A stretch of DNA of 64,000 nucleotides from Brachypodium distachyon (GCF_000005505.3 NC_016134.3:22581584-22645583); one strand, 5' to 3'. Shown: positions 34,963-47,091, counted from the first letter of the stretch. The notes: generated by a model from the letters alone, not told the origin. A program made the numbers and translations.

Positions 34963-36944
34963 GGTATCGTCCAATAGGGAGCCGCCACGTGTCACATCTT
35001 TTAAATAAAAATATATTCCCGGCCGAATTAAAAGGAACTTTTGCAGAAAAGCCCCTGTAACTTCAAATGCTTATAACTTTTAAACCTTTTGGTCAAATTT
35101 GACAAACTTTACCTTTTTGGAAAGCTCTCAACCTGTAGAATCTTTTGGCACATTTGAAATTTAAATTTGAATTTTTCAATCAGAGTCAATTTACAGAATA
35201 GGGTTTAATGCCTTTTAATTCATAGCTAATTGTTTAGAAATCCTTTTTAATTGAAACCAGTGCCCAAAAATTTCTTTTTGATTGTCCTCTGTCCATTGGG
35301 ACAGAGAAATAAATATTTTGAATTAAATTATTTTCCCCGTTTTGTTTAAAACCCTAATGCATTTGTTTTAATTGCTAATGTTTTGGATCAGTTGATTACC
35401 CAAACAAAATGAACCCAATCATGTCCCTTGCTTGCATCGCATCATAGCATACTTTCTTTTGCCATGATGTGAAGTGTGTGTTTATGTATGCATTGTTTGT
35501 ATTTGAATAGTTTTCTCGGAGAGCGAACCTTGTGATTGTGACGAGTGTTTGAACTCCATCTGCTACCAAGGCAAGTTCACATTGATCATATCCTATTACC
35601 GTTTGTTTTTTAAAATACTTATGCATTAGAGTTGTTTGTAGAAATGCATTGATAGTACTATTACTCGTACTTATGCTAGCTATGATTGACCTACTAGCTA
35701 TATGGTTACCTTTGCCATGAATCCTCCTCCAATAGCTAGCGTGATTAGTATTGCTTAGCCATGCTATGTTAGTAAACGTGGGAGGAATCTCAATCACTGT
35801 GAAATGATGATGTGGAGTGATTTTGGAAACCTGGCAAAACAACCCTAATGAACCATCTTGGGTGGACTGCTTTGAGTATTCGAGATGTTATGCGACGTCG
35901 GGTCCATTTCTATGGGTCCCTCTGAGTCGAGTCTCCGTGGATTCGCAGATGGATCGTCCATGGACGTCTCTTCCATGGATTTGGGGAGCGCTTGCGTCGC
36001 AAATGTGGAATGCCACCTGGGGTATCAGAGATTGGACTAATTTCCTGTATAGTAGCTTCCAGTACAACCACAAGCTATATGGGCTCTGGCTGGATGGAGT
36101 AAGAAATATGAACCCAGATCCGAAAGATTGTACTGAGGTACTTGTGTAGGTGGGAGCGCGGGTCCCTCAGGTGGTCTGGGGGAATATGTTCTGAAAATTC
36201 TTGAAGTCGATGCCGTTGCTACTCCACCCGGAGGACAGCAAGTTATTAACACGTCGAATTCTTGTGGGGAATGTGTACAACCTCTCGAGAGTGTCAATCT
36301 AATTACTTAGCCGTGTCCCCGGTTACGGACAATCATGAGCAACTAGATTTCGGGGCTGTAAGGAAGGTCTCACTCATTCCAACTTCTTAAATAAAATGAA
36401 TGGATTGAACTTGGGTTTAGGAGCATTGATGTGTCTACTCGATGTCCGTAGATTAATAGGAGCATCGGTGTTTCTACCCGGTGTCCATTAGTTATCAATA
36501 ATGTAATATTCAGTTGTAGGAAGATAAACTATGTTTTGCTACCACGCCATAAAGCCTGAACCCCACTATACCTCAATTGCATATACTTGGTAGGATCTGT
36601 TATAACTTCCAGGTGAACTTGCCAATACATTCAATGTATTGACCACGTAGTGGCTGCAATCAATAATGCAGGTGAATATGACGAAGAGTGAGGTTCGTCG
36701 ATGTTCTTTGGGTCATGTGCCTACATTCCAACATGCTCTCTCCTCTGGGAGTAGTTGAGGCCCATTTGCTCCACTTTTTCCGCTGCCGTTTGTGAAACAA
36801 TATTTTGGTTATTCTAGAACTCTATTTGTTATGCTGACCCAAGGGGTTATGCAAGTTTGTAAGTACTATTAAGTTCTGGATGATACGACGTAATAAAGTA
36901 CTTTTGACCTTTGTATCTTGGTATTACATCTTGAAACTGTGTGT
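34963..36944 (+). repeat. Family A LTR fragment, downstream part only
   Basis: Plus-strand LTR from just past the promoter region to about 90 bp short of the LTR end. Contains the hairpin (35287-35306) and the short-ORF block (CDCDECLNSICYQ, donor at 35572-35573). Acceptor AATAATGCAG ends near 36671. Confidence 0.85.
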
Positions 36945-37005
36945 TAACAATATTGTAACAATATTGTAACCTGCATTATTGATTGCAACTGGATATTACA
37001 ATGTA
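36945..37005. other. Filler DNA at an inverted LTR-LTR joint
   Basis: 61 bp matching neither LTR in line. It holds a tandem TAACAATATTG repeat and pieces resembling nearby LTR sequence. The 17 bases at 36943-36959 are the exact reverse complement of 37033-37049. Confidence 0.7.
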
Positions 37006-39630
37006 TCATAGTTTATCCTATTACAACTGGATGTTACAATATTGTTAACTAATGGACACCGGGTAGAAACTCCGATGTTCCTATTAATCTAAGGACATTG
37101 AGTAGACACATCAATGCTCCTAACCCAAGTTCAAACCATTCATTTTCTTTTGAAATTGGAATGAGTGAGACCTTCCTTACAGCTCCGATATCTAGTTGCT
37201 CATGATTGTCCGTAACCGGGGACACGTCTAAGTACTTAGTTTGACACTCTCGAGAGGTTGTACACATTCCCCACAAGAAATCGACGTGTTAATCCCTTGC
37301 TGTCCTCAGGGTAGAGTAGCAACGGCATCGATTATTGGAATTTTCAGACCATAATCACCCTGACCACCTGAGGGACCTACGTTCCTACCTACACGGCTAC
37401 ATCTGCACAATCCCTTGGATCCAGGATCATACGTCTTACATCCATCCTGGCAGAGCCCATATTACCATGTGGTTGTACTAGAAGCTACTAAACAGGAAAC
37501 TAGTCCAGTCTTTGGTTACCCCGGGTGGCATTCCTCAATTGCATAGCATTCAACTCCCACGTATATTAACATAGCATAGCATTTAACTACTTACGATGGC
37601 AATTGGTGGAAGGATAATGGCAAAGGTAATCCTATCACTAATAGGTCATGTCATAGCTAGCATAAGTACGAGTAATAATCCTATCAATGCATTCTACAAG
37701 CAACACTAATGCTTAAGTATTTTTAAAACAACAGTAATGGGATAATGATCAAAGTGAACTTGCCTTGATAGCAGTTGGAATTCAAACACTCTTCGAAATC
37801 ACACAGATCGCTCTCCGAGAAAACTAAATCAAATACAAACAATACATACATAAACATACAATACAATCAAATGGAAAAGAGTATGCCATGTTGCAACGCA
37901 TAACATGTGACATGATTTGATTTATTTTATTTGGGTGATCAACTGATCCTAAGCGTTGATAATTTTAAAAAAACTGCATTAGGTTTAAAAACAAAAAGCA
38001 AAAGCTAGGGTTTAAACCCTAAAATAAGGTTTTATTTGCATCTGCAAAACAAATTAATTCAAAATATTTATTTCTCTGTCCCAATGGACAGAATATAATA
38101 AAACAAATTTTTGGACACTAGTTTTAATTAAAAAATACTTCTAAATAATTAGTTATGAATTAAATGGCATTAAACCCTATTCTGTAAATTGACTGTGATT
38201 CAAGTATTCAAATTCAAATTTAAACAGTGCGAAAAGAGTCTACAGGTTGAGAGCTTTCCAAAAAGGTAAAGTTTGTCAAATTTGGCCAAAGGGTTTAAAA
38301 GTTATAAGCATTTGAAGTTGCAGGGGCTTTTCTCCAAAAGTGCCATTTATTCTAAACCGGGGGATTAAAATTACATTTTTATTTTCTATTAAAGTGCAAC
38401 GTGTCACAATCTCATTGGTGCATACCGGTTCGATTACAGATGATTAACATGATCTAATCTCAGCCGTTGATCAAGATCGAACGGTCAGGGGAGGTCCGGG
38501 GGCTTACCGGGGCAGCGCTAGGGTTCTGGTGAACTCCGGCGGCACGGGGACGCGGCGGCGGGCGGTTTCCGACGAGGAATCGGCTCGGGGAGGCATGCGG
38601 GGGATGCGGCTTGACTTGGGGATCTTCCCTGGGTCTTCGATTCGCCGCGGCTGACGGCGGAGGTTGGGGTGGCGACAGGCGACGACGGGCGACGGGCTGC
38701 GGGGTGCCAAACGGAAAATGCTTCATGTCAAAAGGTGAGCGAGGGAGAGAGGGAGGAGATAGGGTAGGTGGCAGTGGCTCTCGACCTTTAGGTTGCCGGC
38801 GACGAGCTCGAGACGGCGGCGGGCAACGACGGGCGACGGCGACAAATTCCGGCAGCGTGGGCACACAATCGAGGGGGAGCAGAGAGGGAAAATGGACAGG
38901 AGGGCAGGGGCTTTATAGTGACGGCGGGGAAAGTCCTTAAAGGCACGGAATTGCGAGCGGCGATGGCGCGAGGGGACAGCAACGGCGGGAATCGCGGCGG
39001 CGAGCGGGGGCTTTCCTTCGGGGAAGATGAGCCTGACGCGTGGGCCCCACGCGTCAGTGGCTCGGCGCGCGCACGCGGTCTGGGCTGGCTAGCTAGCGCG
39101 GTTCGGGCGCGAGGTGTTAGGCCGGTTCGGCCCATTTGCCGAGCCGGTCCGGTTTTCTTCCCTTTTTTTTTTCTTTTAGCCTTTTCTTTTTCCCTTTTTC
39201 TCAATTCTTTGATATCTTTTGATTTTGAACTCCAAATTGGTCCAAATAAATTCCAAAAAATTTGTAAAATCATGTTTTATCAGGATTCAACTTTTGGGAG
39301 TAACTTCCCCTCAAAATAAAATATAAAAAAATACATTTTCTCTATAAATGCCTTTAGGGCTATATAACTATTTAAATAAAATAGTTTTTCAACTCCAAAT
39401 AATTATCCAAAAATTATGGGATAGCTTATTTATGCAATAAACTCCTTTTATAAATAAACCCTATTGGTTTGAAAATCCAAAGCTCAAATGGGTGAAAACC
39501 CTAGGGTTTAAATTGGAATAAAATATTTTAAAACCTTTTGAGATTCAAATTTGAATTCAAAAATGCAATTGTGGAATGATGCTCATGAATGCAATGCACA
39601 TGTAAGAATTTGAAATTTTGGGATGTTACA
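37006..39630 (-). repeat. Family A LTR fragment (3' LTR of a minus-strand copy)
   Basis: Complete at its 5' end (TGTAACATCCC at 39630). It lacks about 430 bp at its 3' end and has an internal deletion near 37540. TATA box on the minus strand (CTATAAAGCC, about 38910-38920). Confidence 0.85.
39034..39056. promoter_or_regulatory. 23-bp LTR palindrome with co-changed arms
   Basis: TGACGCGTGGG, C, CCCACGCGTCA. Both arms differ from the usual AGGTG/CACCT at matching positions, so the pairing is kept. Confidence 0.75.
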
Positions 39631-39969
39631 GACCTAACCCCCTTAAGATGAATCTCGTCCTCGAGATTCAGTGTGGCTAGCAAAGATGTGTGGGTGGTCT
39701 TCTCGAAGATCATCTTCGCGTTCCCAAGTGGCTTCCTCTTCTGTGTGATGGTTCCACTGAACTTTGCAAAACTTGATGGTCTTGGATCGGGTTTGTCTCT
39801 CAGCTGTATCCAAGATTCTAATCAGTTTCTCCTCATAGGTGAGGTCACTCTGCAACTGGACTTCTTCTAGCGGTATTGTATCCCTTAGTGGTGTGTCGGC
39901 CATCTCGGGGTGACACTTCTTCAGTTGCGATACATGGAAGACATTGTGGACATTGGACAGTGCTTCCGG
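39631..39969 (-). pseudogene. Chromodomain end of a gypsy polyprotein
   Basis: Minus strand from 39969: EALSNVHNVFHVSQLKKCHP, the SH3-like region after integrase. Then the chromodomain core (KVQWNHHTEEEATWEREDDL) and the end ESRGRDSS with a stop. It is open throughout. It is cut at 39969, where the sequence switches to the plus-strand orf0 of another copy. Chromodomains of this type are known in Tekay-lineage elements and are thought to steer integration to heterochromatin. Confidence 0.85.
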
Positions 39970-41203
39970 TGGCCAGGGCCGACCTAGCCGAGGAGCAAGT
40001 TGGTAATCTATTGGGGGAGAAGACCTAGTGGCAGGAGGACAAGGCATTTTTGCAGAACACTGCCCTCAACATGGAAGGAGTCATCAATCAGCTGCTGTAT
40101 GAGAGGGACCAAGCTCGTTTCTACCGCGAGAAGTTCAAGACGTTCCTCGAAGCCACCACCGCAGCCGAACCTGCAAATGCTCGAGAGCAGGCGCACTACT
40201 ACAGCGAGCAGTTTAAGGCTTTCACGGTAGCTGAAGCAGCAGCACCCGCAGCCATCGCCAAGCCAGCACCGGCACCAGACCAAGCCCCACCCCCACCGCA
40301 GGATCAGGAGGTGGTACCTCAGGAGGGAGTGCCGACTGAGGAAGAGAAAGTGCGGTTTGCAGCCCATCTGCTTGAAGGACCGGCTGCATCGTGGTGGGAA
40401 AATTACGAGATCACCTGGGACATGTTCCAAGAAGCCTTCCGCACCGCCCACATCTCAGCAGGGGTGCTCAATCTGAAGAAGAAGGAATTTCTACGGCTCA
40501 GACAGGAAGCCGTACAGTGGTCGAGTTCGTCAACCAATTCAACAGCCTCGCCCGCTATGCCCCAGACGAGGTGAACACGGATGCTAAGCGCCGAGAGAGA
40601 TTCTTGGACGCGCTGAACGATGAACTCTCCGTTCATTTAGCTGTTGCTTACACTCCTACCTACCGATTGCTAATTGACAAGGCGATTGTGTTGGAGAACA
40701 AGCTCCACCAGATGGAGAACCGCAAGAGGAGACTCCAACAAGGAGAATCTCACGTGGGGCCACATCAGAAGCCGTGCATCACCTAGGAAGGCAGTGGCAG
40801 TTCGTTTGTGCACAGGGCCGGGGGCCACAACGACAGACGCAGTGGAGGGTATGGCCATCAGAACCGCCATACCGGAAATAACAACAGCAGCAAGCACCAG
40901 CAGCAGCATCAGCAGCAGCGCCCGAGGCTCCACAACGGGAACGGGAACCACAATGGAGGTGGAAACCAAAATGGCAATGGAAAGGGCCACACCAACGGCA
41001 ATGGAGCTGGACAGAACCGCAACCCTGGCGGGGACATGAGCCAGGTGGAGTGCTTCAAGTGCCACAAGATGGGGCACTACTCCATAGACTGCCCGGAGAG
41101 GATGACAGGGAATGTGGTTAAAGCAAACCCATTCCAGAAGGGCAATGTGAACCACATCGACGTGGAAGAGATCACCGAGGAGCAAGGTATAGTCATCGGT
41201 ACC
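39970..41203 (+). pseudogene. orf0 tail fused to gag (plus-strand family A copy)
   Basis: orf0 coiled coil (INQLLYERDQARFY) and its EGVPTEEE tail run directly into gag capsid (RFAAHLLEGPAASWWENYEI) at about 40350, because the orf0 stop, spacer and gag N-terminus are deleted. A one-base loss near 40506 shifts frame, then EFVNQFNSLARYAPDEVN continues. A TAG at 40784-40786 follows. Asn/Gly/Gln-rich sequence then leads to the zinc knuckle CFKCHKMGHYSIDC (41051-41092). No LTR or PBS precedes it. Confidence 0.85.
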
Positions 41204-42694
41204 TTTAGCATAATTCATTTAAAGCTTTCGTACTATTTGATACCGGTGCATCTCATTCATTCATCTCAAGAGTTTTTGTGCATCAAAATGGATTACCTAT
41301 TAGCACACTAGCAAACCCCATGAAAGTGAATTCACCAGGGGGAGAATTGATAGCCGCCTATGACAGCCGTGCGCTAAGCTTGGAAATAGGGAAACACACC
41401 TTCCCCACGGACCTAATAATAATACGGTCCAAGGGCTTGGATGTCATCCTAGGAATGGATTGGCTGGCCAAGTATGAGGGACTCATAGATTGTGTCAGAA
41501 GAACCATCACCCTCACCACCCTAGAGAATAAGTGAATCAGTTTCAAGTCTACTTTTGAACTTAAGAGACCTAAGGTCAATTCTCTTAAGGGGGTTAGCCT
41601 GGACGAGGTTCCAGTGGTGAATGAGTATCCGGATGTTTTCCCGGAAGAATTGCCAGGTATGCCACCAGACCGTGATGTAGAGTTTCTCATAGAATTGATG
41701 CCTGGAAGCGTACCCATAGCCAAGAGACCGTATAAGATGGCTGTGGATCTGTTGAAAGAATTGAAGAACCAGCTAGCTGAACAGTTAGCGAAAGGTTTCA
41801 TCCACCCCAGTTCATCACCATGGGGAGCACCTGTCCTGTTTGTGGAGAAGAAGGACAAGAGCCAGCGGATGTGTATCGATTATCGGTCACTGAATGAGGT
41901 GACGATAAAGAATAAATACCCCTTGCCCATCATCGATCGATGTGCGATCAGGGTATTTTCAACTGAAGATCCGAGAGATGGATATACCCAAGACGGCATT
42001 CACCACCCGGTATGGACTATACGAGTATACCGTGATGCCATTTGGTTTGACCAATGCACCAGCATAATTTATGAACATGATGAACAAGGTGTTCATGGAA
42101 TACTTGGATAAGTTCGTCGTTGTGTTCATCGATGACATTTTGATTTATTCCAAGAGCAAAGAAGAGCATAAGCAGCATCTGCGCATGATTTTGGAGAAGC
42201 TGAGAGCGCACAAGTTGTACGCCAAGTTCACCAACTGTGACTTTTGGTTGTCAGGAGTCAGTTTCCTCGAGCACATCGTGTCAGGAGCAGGAGTAGCTGT
42301 CGACCCAGCTAAGGTGACCGCTGTTACAGAATGGGAGTCACCTAAGAACGTTGGAGATATTCGCAGTTTCCTAGGACTCGCTGGATACTATCGGAGGTTC
42401 ATTGAGAACTTCTCCAAGATTTCTAAACCTATGACGGAACTATTAAAGAAAGAGAAGAAGTTCGCCTCGAACGAGAAATGTGAAGAGAGTTTCCAGGAGT
42501 TAAAGAAGAGATTGGTGTCCGCACCTATTCTTGTGTTACCAAACCTGCAAGCTGGAGATTTACTGCCAGAATTGTGCGACCAGTTCAAAGACCTCAGACT
42601 AGAAATTGTACCGGAAGGTCATTTAGCTACTTTGGAAGTACAGCCCACGTTGCTGGATAAGATTAGAGAAGCACAGAAGGGCGATTCGAAATAA
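41204..42694 (+). pseudogene. Protease and RT, with RNase H removed (family A copy)
   Basis: Protease has [10 protein letters not shown] after a frameshift near 41213. A TGA stands at 41533-41535. The linker [20 protein letters not shown] leads into RT with [20 protein letters not shown]. About 15 codons are lost near 41938, leaving the block-A Asp joined to [10 protein letters not shown] second frame change follows. FIDDILIYS (near 42127-42153) and [17 protein letters not shown] are intact. At 42549 the frame passes from VLPNLQ straight to AGDLLPEL, omitting the entire RNase H domain in frame. It ends at a stop before 42695. Confidence 0.88.
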
Positions 42695-42711
42695 AGGAAA
42701 TAAAGTAGAAT

Positions 42712-43767
42712 ATGGTTATCGGGGAAGCAGAAGATTTTCGTGAGGATGACCAAGGAACCATATGGTTCGGAAAACGCATTTGCGAACCGCAGGATCCGGA
42801 AATCAGGAAGCTGATTTTACAAGAAGCTCATGATTCACTGTACTCAATCCACCCTGGGAACACGAAAATGTATATGGACTTAAAGGAAACATTTTTGTGG
42901 TCTAGATTAAAGCGAGACATCGCAAAGTTCATTGCCTTGTGCGATGTGTGCAGCAGAGTTAAGGCAGAACACCAGAAGCCAGCAGGATTGCTAAGACCAC
43001 TGCCAATACCAGACTGGAAGTGGGATAAAATTTTCATGGATTTTATCACCGGTTTACCAAGGACCAGATCAGGATATGATTCCATTTGGGTAGTGGTCGA
43101 TCGTTTGACCAAGGTTGCCCACTTTATACCGGTAAAGACCACTTACACCAGTGCACAGTTAGCGAAGCGCTATATGTCCAGAATCGTATGTTTGCATGGA
43201 GTACCCAAGGAAATAGTTTCAGACAGAGGTACCAAATTTACCTCAAGATTTAGGGGACAACTACATGAGTCTCTGAGAGCGAGACTGGAATTCAGCACAC
43301 CTTTTCATCCGCAGACGGATGGACAGACTGAGAGGGTTAATCAGATCCTTGAGGATATGTTGAGAGCCTGCGCTCTAAATTATGGATCCAGTTGGGATAA
43401 CAACCTGCCGTATGCAGAGTTTTCATACAACAACAGCTTCCAAGCCAGCATAGGAATGTCACCGTTTGAAGCTTTATATGGAAGGAAATGCAGAACACCC
43501 TTGTTATGGGATGGTGTAGGAGACCGTAGCCTATTCGGCCCGGATATGATAAAGGATGCCGAGGAAAAGGTTAGACTCATCCGAGACCGGCTAAAAGTAG
43601 CTCAGTCAAGGCAGAAGAGCTACGTAGATACGAAACGTAGGGAAGTTACCTACGACGCTGAATATAGAGTGTATCTCAGAGTTTCACCGATACGCAGGGT
43701 AAAGAGATTTGGAATAAAAGGAAAGTTAGCACCCCGATTTATTGGACCTTTCAAGATCTTGTCATGA
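42712..43767 (+). pseudogene. Integrase (DD35E) of a family A copy, open reading frame
   Basis: 351 open codons. HHCC zinc finger: H40, H47, C77, C80. The catalytic core has D110 (in MDFITGLP), D171 (SDRGTKFTS) and E207 (QTDGQTERVN), with 35 residues between D171 and E207 as expected. The GPY/F-like region (KLAPRFIGPFKILS) runs to a TGA at 43765-43767, where other copies have CGA. Family role: inserts retrotransposon cDNA into chromosomal DNA. It is the best-preserved integrase in the window, but it is cut from RT upstream by stops and from the chromodomain by the TGA. Confidence 0.88.
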
Positions 43768-44124
43768 CAAGGAGAGGTAGCCTACAAGTTGGATTTACCG
43801 GAAGCACTGTCCAATGTCCACAATGTCTTCCATGTATCGCAACTGAAGAAGTGTCATCCTGAGATGGCTGACACACCATTAAGGTATACGATACCCCTAG
43901 AAGAAGTCCAACTGCAGAGTGACCTCACCTATGAGGGGAAACCGATCAGAATCTTGGATACCGCTGAGAGATAAACCCGATCCAAGACCATCAAGTTTTG
44001 CAAAGTTCAGTGGAACCATCACAAAGAAGAGGAAGCCACATGGGAACACGAAGATGATCTTCGAGAAGACCACCCACAGCTCTTTGCTAACCACACCGAA
44101 TCTCGAGGACGAGATTCATCTTAA
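43768..44124 (+). pseudogene. Chromodomain end of the family A copy
   Basis: Same frame as the integrase. LDLPEALSNVHNVFHVSQLK, then a TAA at 43972-43974 (CAA elsewhere). The chromodomain is KVQWNHHKEEEATWEHEDDL, ending ESRGRDSS with its natural stop at 44122-44124. Confidence 0.87.
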
Positions 44125-44134
44125 GGGGGTTAGG
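44123..44134 (+). promoter_or_regulatory. Polypurine tract of the family A copy
   Basis: AAGGGGGTTAGG overlapping the pol stop codon, two bases before the 3' LTR. Confidence 0.75.
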
Positions 44135-44136
44135 TG

Positions 44137-44403
44137 TGTAACATCCCAAAATTTCAAATTCTTGCATGTGCATTGCATTCATGAGCATCATGCCACAGTT
44201 GCATTTTTGAATTCAAATTTGAATCTCAAAAGGCTTTAAAAGATTTTATTTCAATTTAAAGCCTAGGGTTTTCACCCGTTTGAGCTTTGGATCTTCAAAC
44301 CAATAGGGTTTATTTATAGAAGAGCTTTATTGCATATATGAGCTATCCCATAATTTTTGGATAATTATTTGGAGTTCAAAAACTAATTTATTTAAATAGT
44401 TAT
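44137..44403 (+). repeat. 3' LTR start of the family A copy, truncated
   Basis: First 267 bp of an LTR (TGTAACATCCC). It stops within the sequence TTAAATAGTTATA and joins minus-strand pol of element C with only a few bases of overlap. Confidence 0.88.
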
Positions 44404-46610
44404 ACAGCTGCTAACTCCAAGTCATGGGTGGGGTAATTCATCTCATGAGGTTTGAGTTGTCGTGACACGTAAGCAACTACTTTGCCTTCTTGCATCAATA
44501 CACAACCCAAGCCATGGCGAGAGGCGTCACAATAGACCTGAAAGTTCTTGTGTATGTCTGGCAAAATCAGAACAGGTGCTGACACAAGCTTCTTCTTTAA
44601 TTCCTTAAATGCTGCTTCACATTCCGGGGTCCAACTAAACTTCTTTTCTTTCTTCAAGAGGTTGGTCATAGGTCTAGCTATCTTTGAAAAATTCTCAATA
44701 AACCTACGGTAATAACCCGCAAGTCCTAAGAAACTCCTGATCTCCTTCACTGTCTTGGGAGAATCCCATTCGGTCACAGCTGTTACCTTAGATGGGTCTA
44801 CAGCTACTCCTTTTCCTGACACAATGTGTCCCAAAAATGCTACTTCTTCCAACCAAAACTCACACTTGCTGAACTTAGCATACAGTTGGTGCTTCCTAAG
44901 TTTCTCCAATACTTTCCGTACATGAACCTCATGTTCACTTCGGGATTTGGAATAGATAAGGATGTCATCAATGAAGACAACGACAAACTTGTCCAAGAAC
45001 TCCATGAACACCTTGTTCATCATGTTCATGAAATAGGCCGGGGCATTGGTCAAACCAAATGACATAACTGTATACTCATACAATCCATATCTGGTGGAAA
45101 ATGTCGTCTTGGGTATATCCTGGGTTCGGATCTTCAACTGATGATAACCTGATCGCAGATCTATCTTTGAAAACACTGTGGCTCCTTCCAATTGATCGAA
45201 CAAGTCATCGATCCTTGGCAAAGGGTATTTGTTCTTGATGGTGACCTCGTTGAGGGAACGATAGTCAACACACATCCTTTGTGTTCCATCTTTCTTCTGG
45301 ACAAATATAACTGGTGCTCCCCATGGTGATGAACTAGGTCGGATGTATCCTTTCTCTTGCAACTCTTGCAACTGCTTCTTGAGTTCTGCCAACTCATTTG
45401 CTGCCATCCTATAGGGTCTCTTGGCTATAGGTGCTGTTCCTGGGACCAAGTCAATCAAAAACTCCACTTCTCTATCTGGTGGCATGCCCGGCAAATCCTC
45501 GGGAAACACATCTGGATACTCACAAACTATGGGTATCTCCTCAGAGCTATCCCCCTTAAGGGAATTCACTATGGCCTTTCTAGGTCTGGCTTTGGTGGTA
45601 AACCTAATTCTTTTGCCTTTAGGGCTGGTCAACACAACCGCTAAATTGGCACAGTCAATGTGGCCCTTTCGGCTTGATAGCCAGTCCATGCCTAATATCA
45701 CATCTAGACTTTGGGTCTCCAAAAGGATAAGGTCTGACGGAAAAATTTCCTTTCCAATCCTTATTTGAACTCCATGACAAAATCTGTCTGCTCGGAATTC
45801 TTTTCCAGGGGAAGTCACAACTAAGTATCTACTAAGTGCCTTGGTGGCTAACCCATGCTTTTGTACCCATGATTGAGAAATGAAAGAATGCGATGCTCCG
45901 GTATCAAATAACATAACTGCAGGGTTGGAATTGACCAAGAACGTACCGACAACGACGTCCGGTGACTCATATGCCTCTTCAGCAGACACATGGTTGAGCT
46001 TGGCCTTCACAAACGGATTGGGCTTGTTGCCTCCCTGGTTCTTGTCCTCACGCGGCTTCTCCGTGCAAGTACTCTTGTAGTGGCCCATCTTGCCGCAGTT
46101 GAAGCATTTCACCTGACTCATGTCCCTCTTCTCAGGAGCAGAGTCGCTGTGGTGGTGACGGTGTCCACTTCCATGGTGCCGGTTCTCCTTGTGATCTTGG
46201 TGATTGCGGTGACTCTGGTGCCTGTGCTGCTGATGACTCATGCCATGGAATCTTCCAGAGGATGATCCAGAGTGGTGGTGTCTAGGAGGTGAAAAGTGGC
46301 GAGACTTGATATGGGGCCTAGAATCAATCTTGTGGTTACTTGCCCTCCTCTTCCTGTTTTCAATCTCCTTCTGCTTTCCCTCAAGGCGTATGGCCTTGTC
46401 CACCAAATGCTGAAATGTAGCAAAGTTAATGGACACCAACTGCACACTAAGCTCATCATTTAGTCCTTCGAGAAACCTCTCCTGTCGATCATCATCATCA
46501 GCCACATCTCCTGGGGCATATCTAGCCAAGCTGGTGAAACGATCCAAATATTCCTTCACAGATTTGGAACCTTGGCGAAGAGACCGGAATTCCTTCTTCA
46601 TCAGTCCCAT
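44400..46610 (-). pseudogene. gag-protease-RT-RNase H reading frame of element C (truncated)
   Basis: 736 open codons from the Met at 46610. Gag capsid end 1-90, His-rich stretch 105-155, zinc knuckle C169-C172-H177-C182. Protease D236-T-G. RT spans 380-620, with block [10 protein letters not shown] (D484) and active site FIDD (546-549). Connection and RNase H start ([13 protein letters not shown]) follow, and the frame ends HDLELAAV where it meets foreign LTR sequence that supplies the stop. The true gag start is upstream, at 47091. Every catalytic residue that falls in this part is present. Confidence 0.92.
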
Positions 46611-46999
46611 ACTTCCAGTTGGAATGTGGGCGGTTCGGAATCCACGAACGAAGTCGTCCCAAGTGATGACCTCTCCATCCTAACCAAACTTGAAGTTGTC
46701 CCACCATGCGGCAGCTGCGCCTTCCAGCTGGTGACTTGCATACATAACCTTCTCTTGCTCGGTGCATTGGATGGTGGCTAACTTCTTCTCAATGACTCTA
46801 AGCCAATCATCGGCTTCAATTGGTTCAGCTGAGTTCGCAAAGGTAGGTGGGTGGAGTCTAAGGAATCGAGTAAGCCTGTCCGATGGTGGTGGTGGTGGGG
46901 GTGGATTGTTTTGTCGGTTTGTTCTGCAGAGTCTGAGTCATCAGATTGACCAATTGGGTTCGAGCTTGGATGAACTCAGCAAATCCGGGAAATCCCCCG

Positions 47000-47031
<32 letters not shown>

Positions 47032-47091
47032 ATTGTCATTGTTGTTGCCTCCAGCATTGCCAGTGGTACGACGGGTGTTTCGGGCAGCCAT
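46611..47091 (-). pseudogene. gag N-terminus of element C
   Basis: MAARNTRRTTGNAGG at 47091, then a poly-Asn run encoded by a GTT/AAC microsatellite (about 46999-47045), then FAEFIQARTQLVNLM. A frameshift near 46890 moves to the frame reading RLTRFLRLHPPTFA and YASHQLEGAAAAWWDNFKFG. A TAG at 46682-46680 follows, after which the frame is open into the 736-codon ORF. Confidence 0.85.
46996..47046. repeat. GTT/AAC microsatellite in gag
   Basis: Nearly pure GTT triplets on the plus strand, encoding Asn on the gag strand. Confidence 0.85.
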
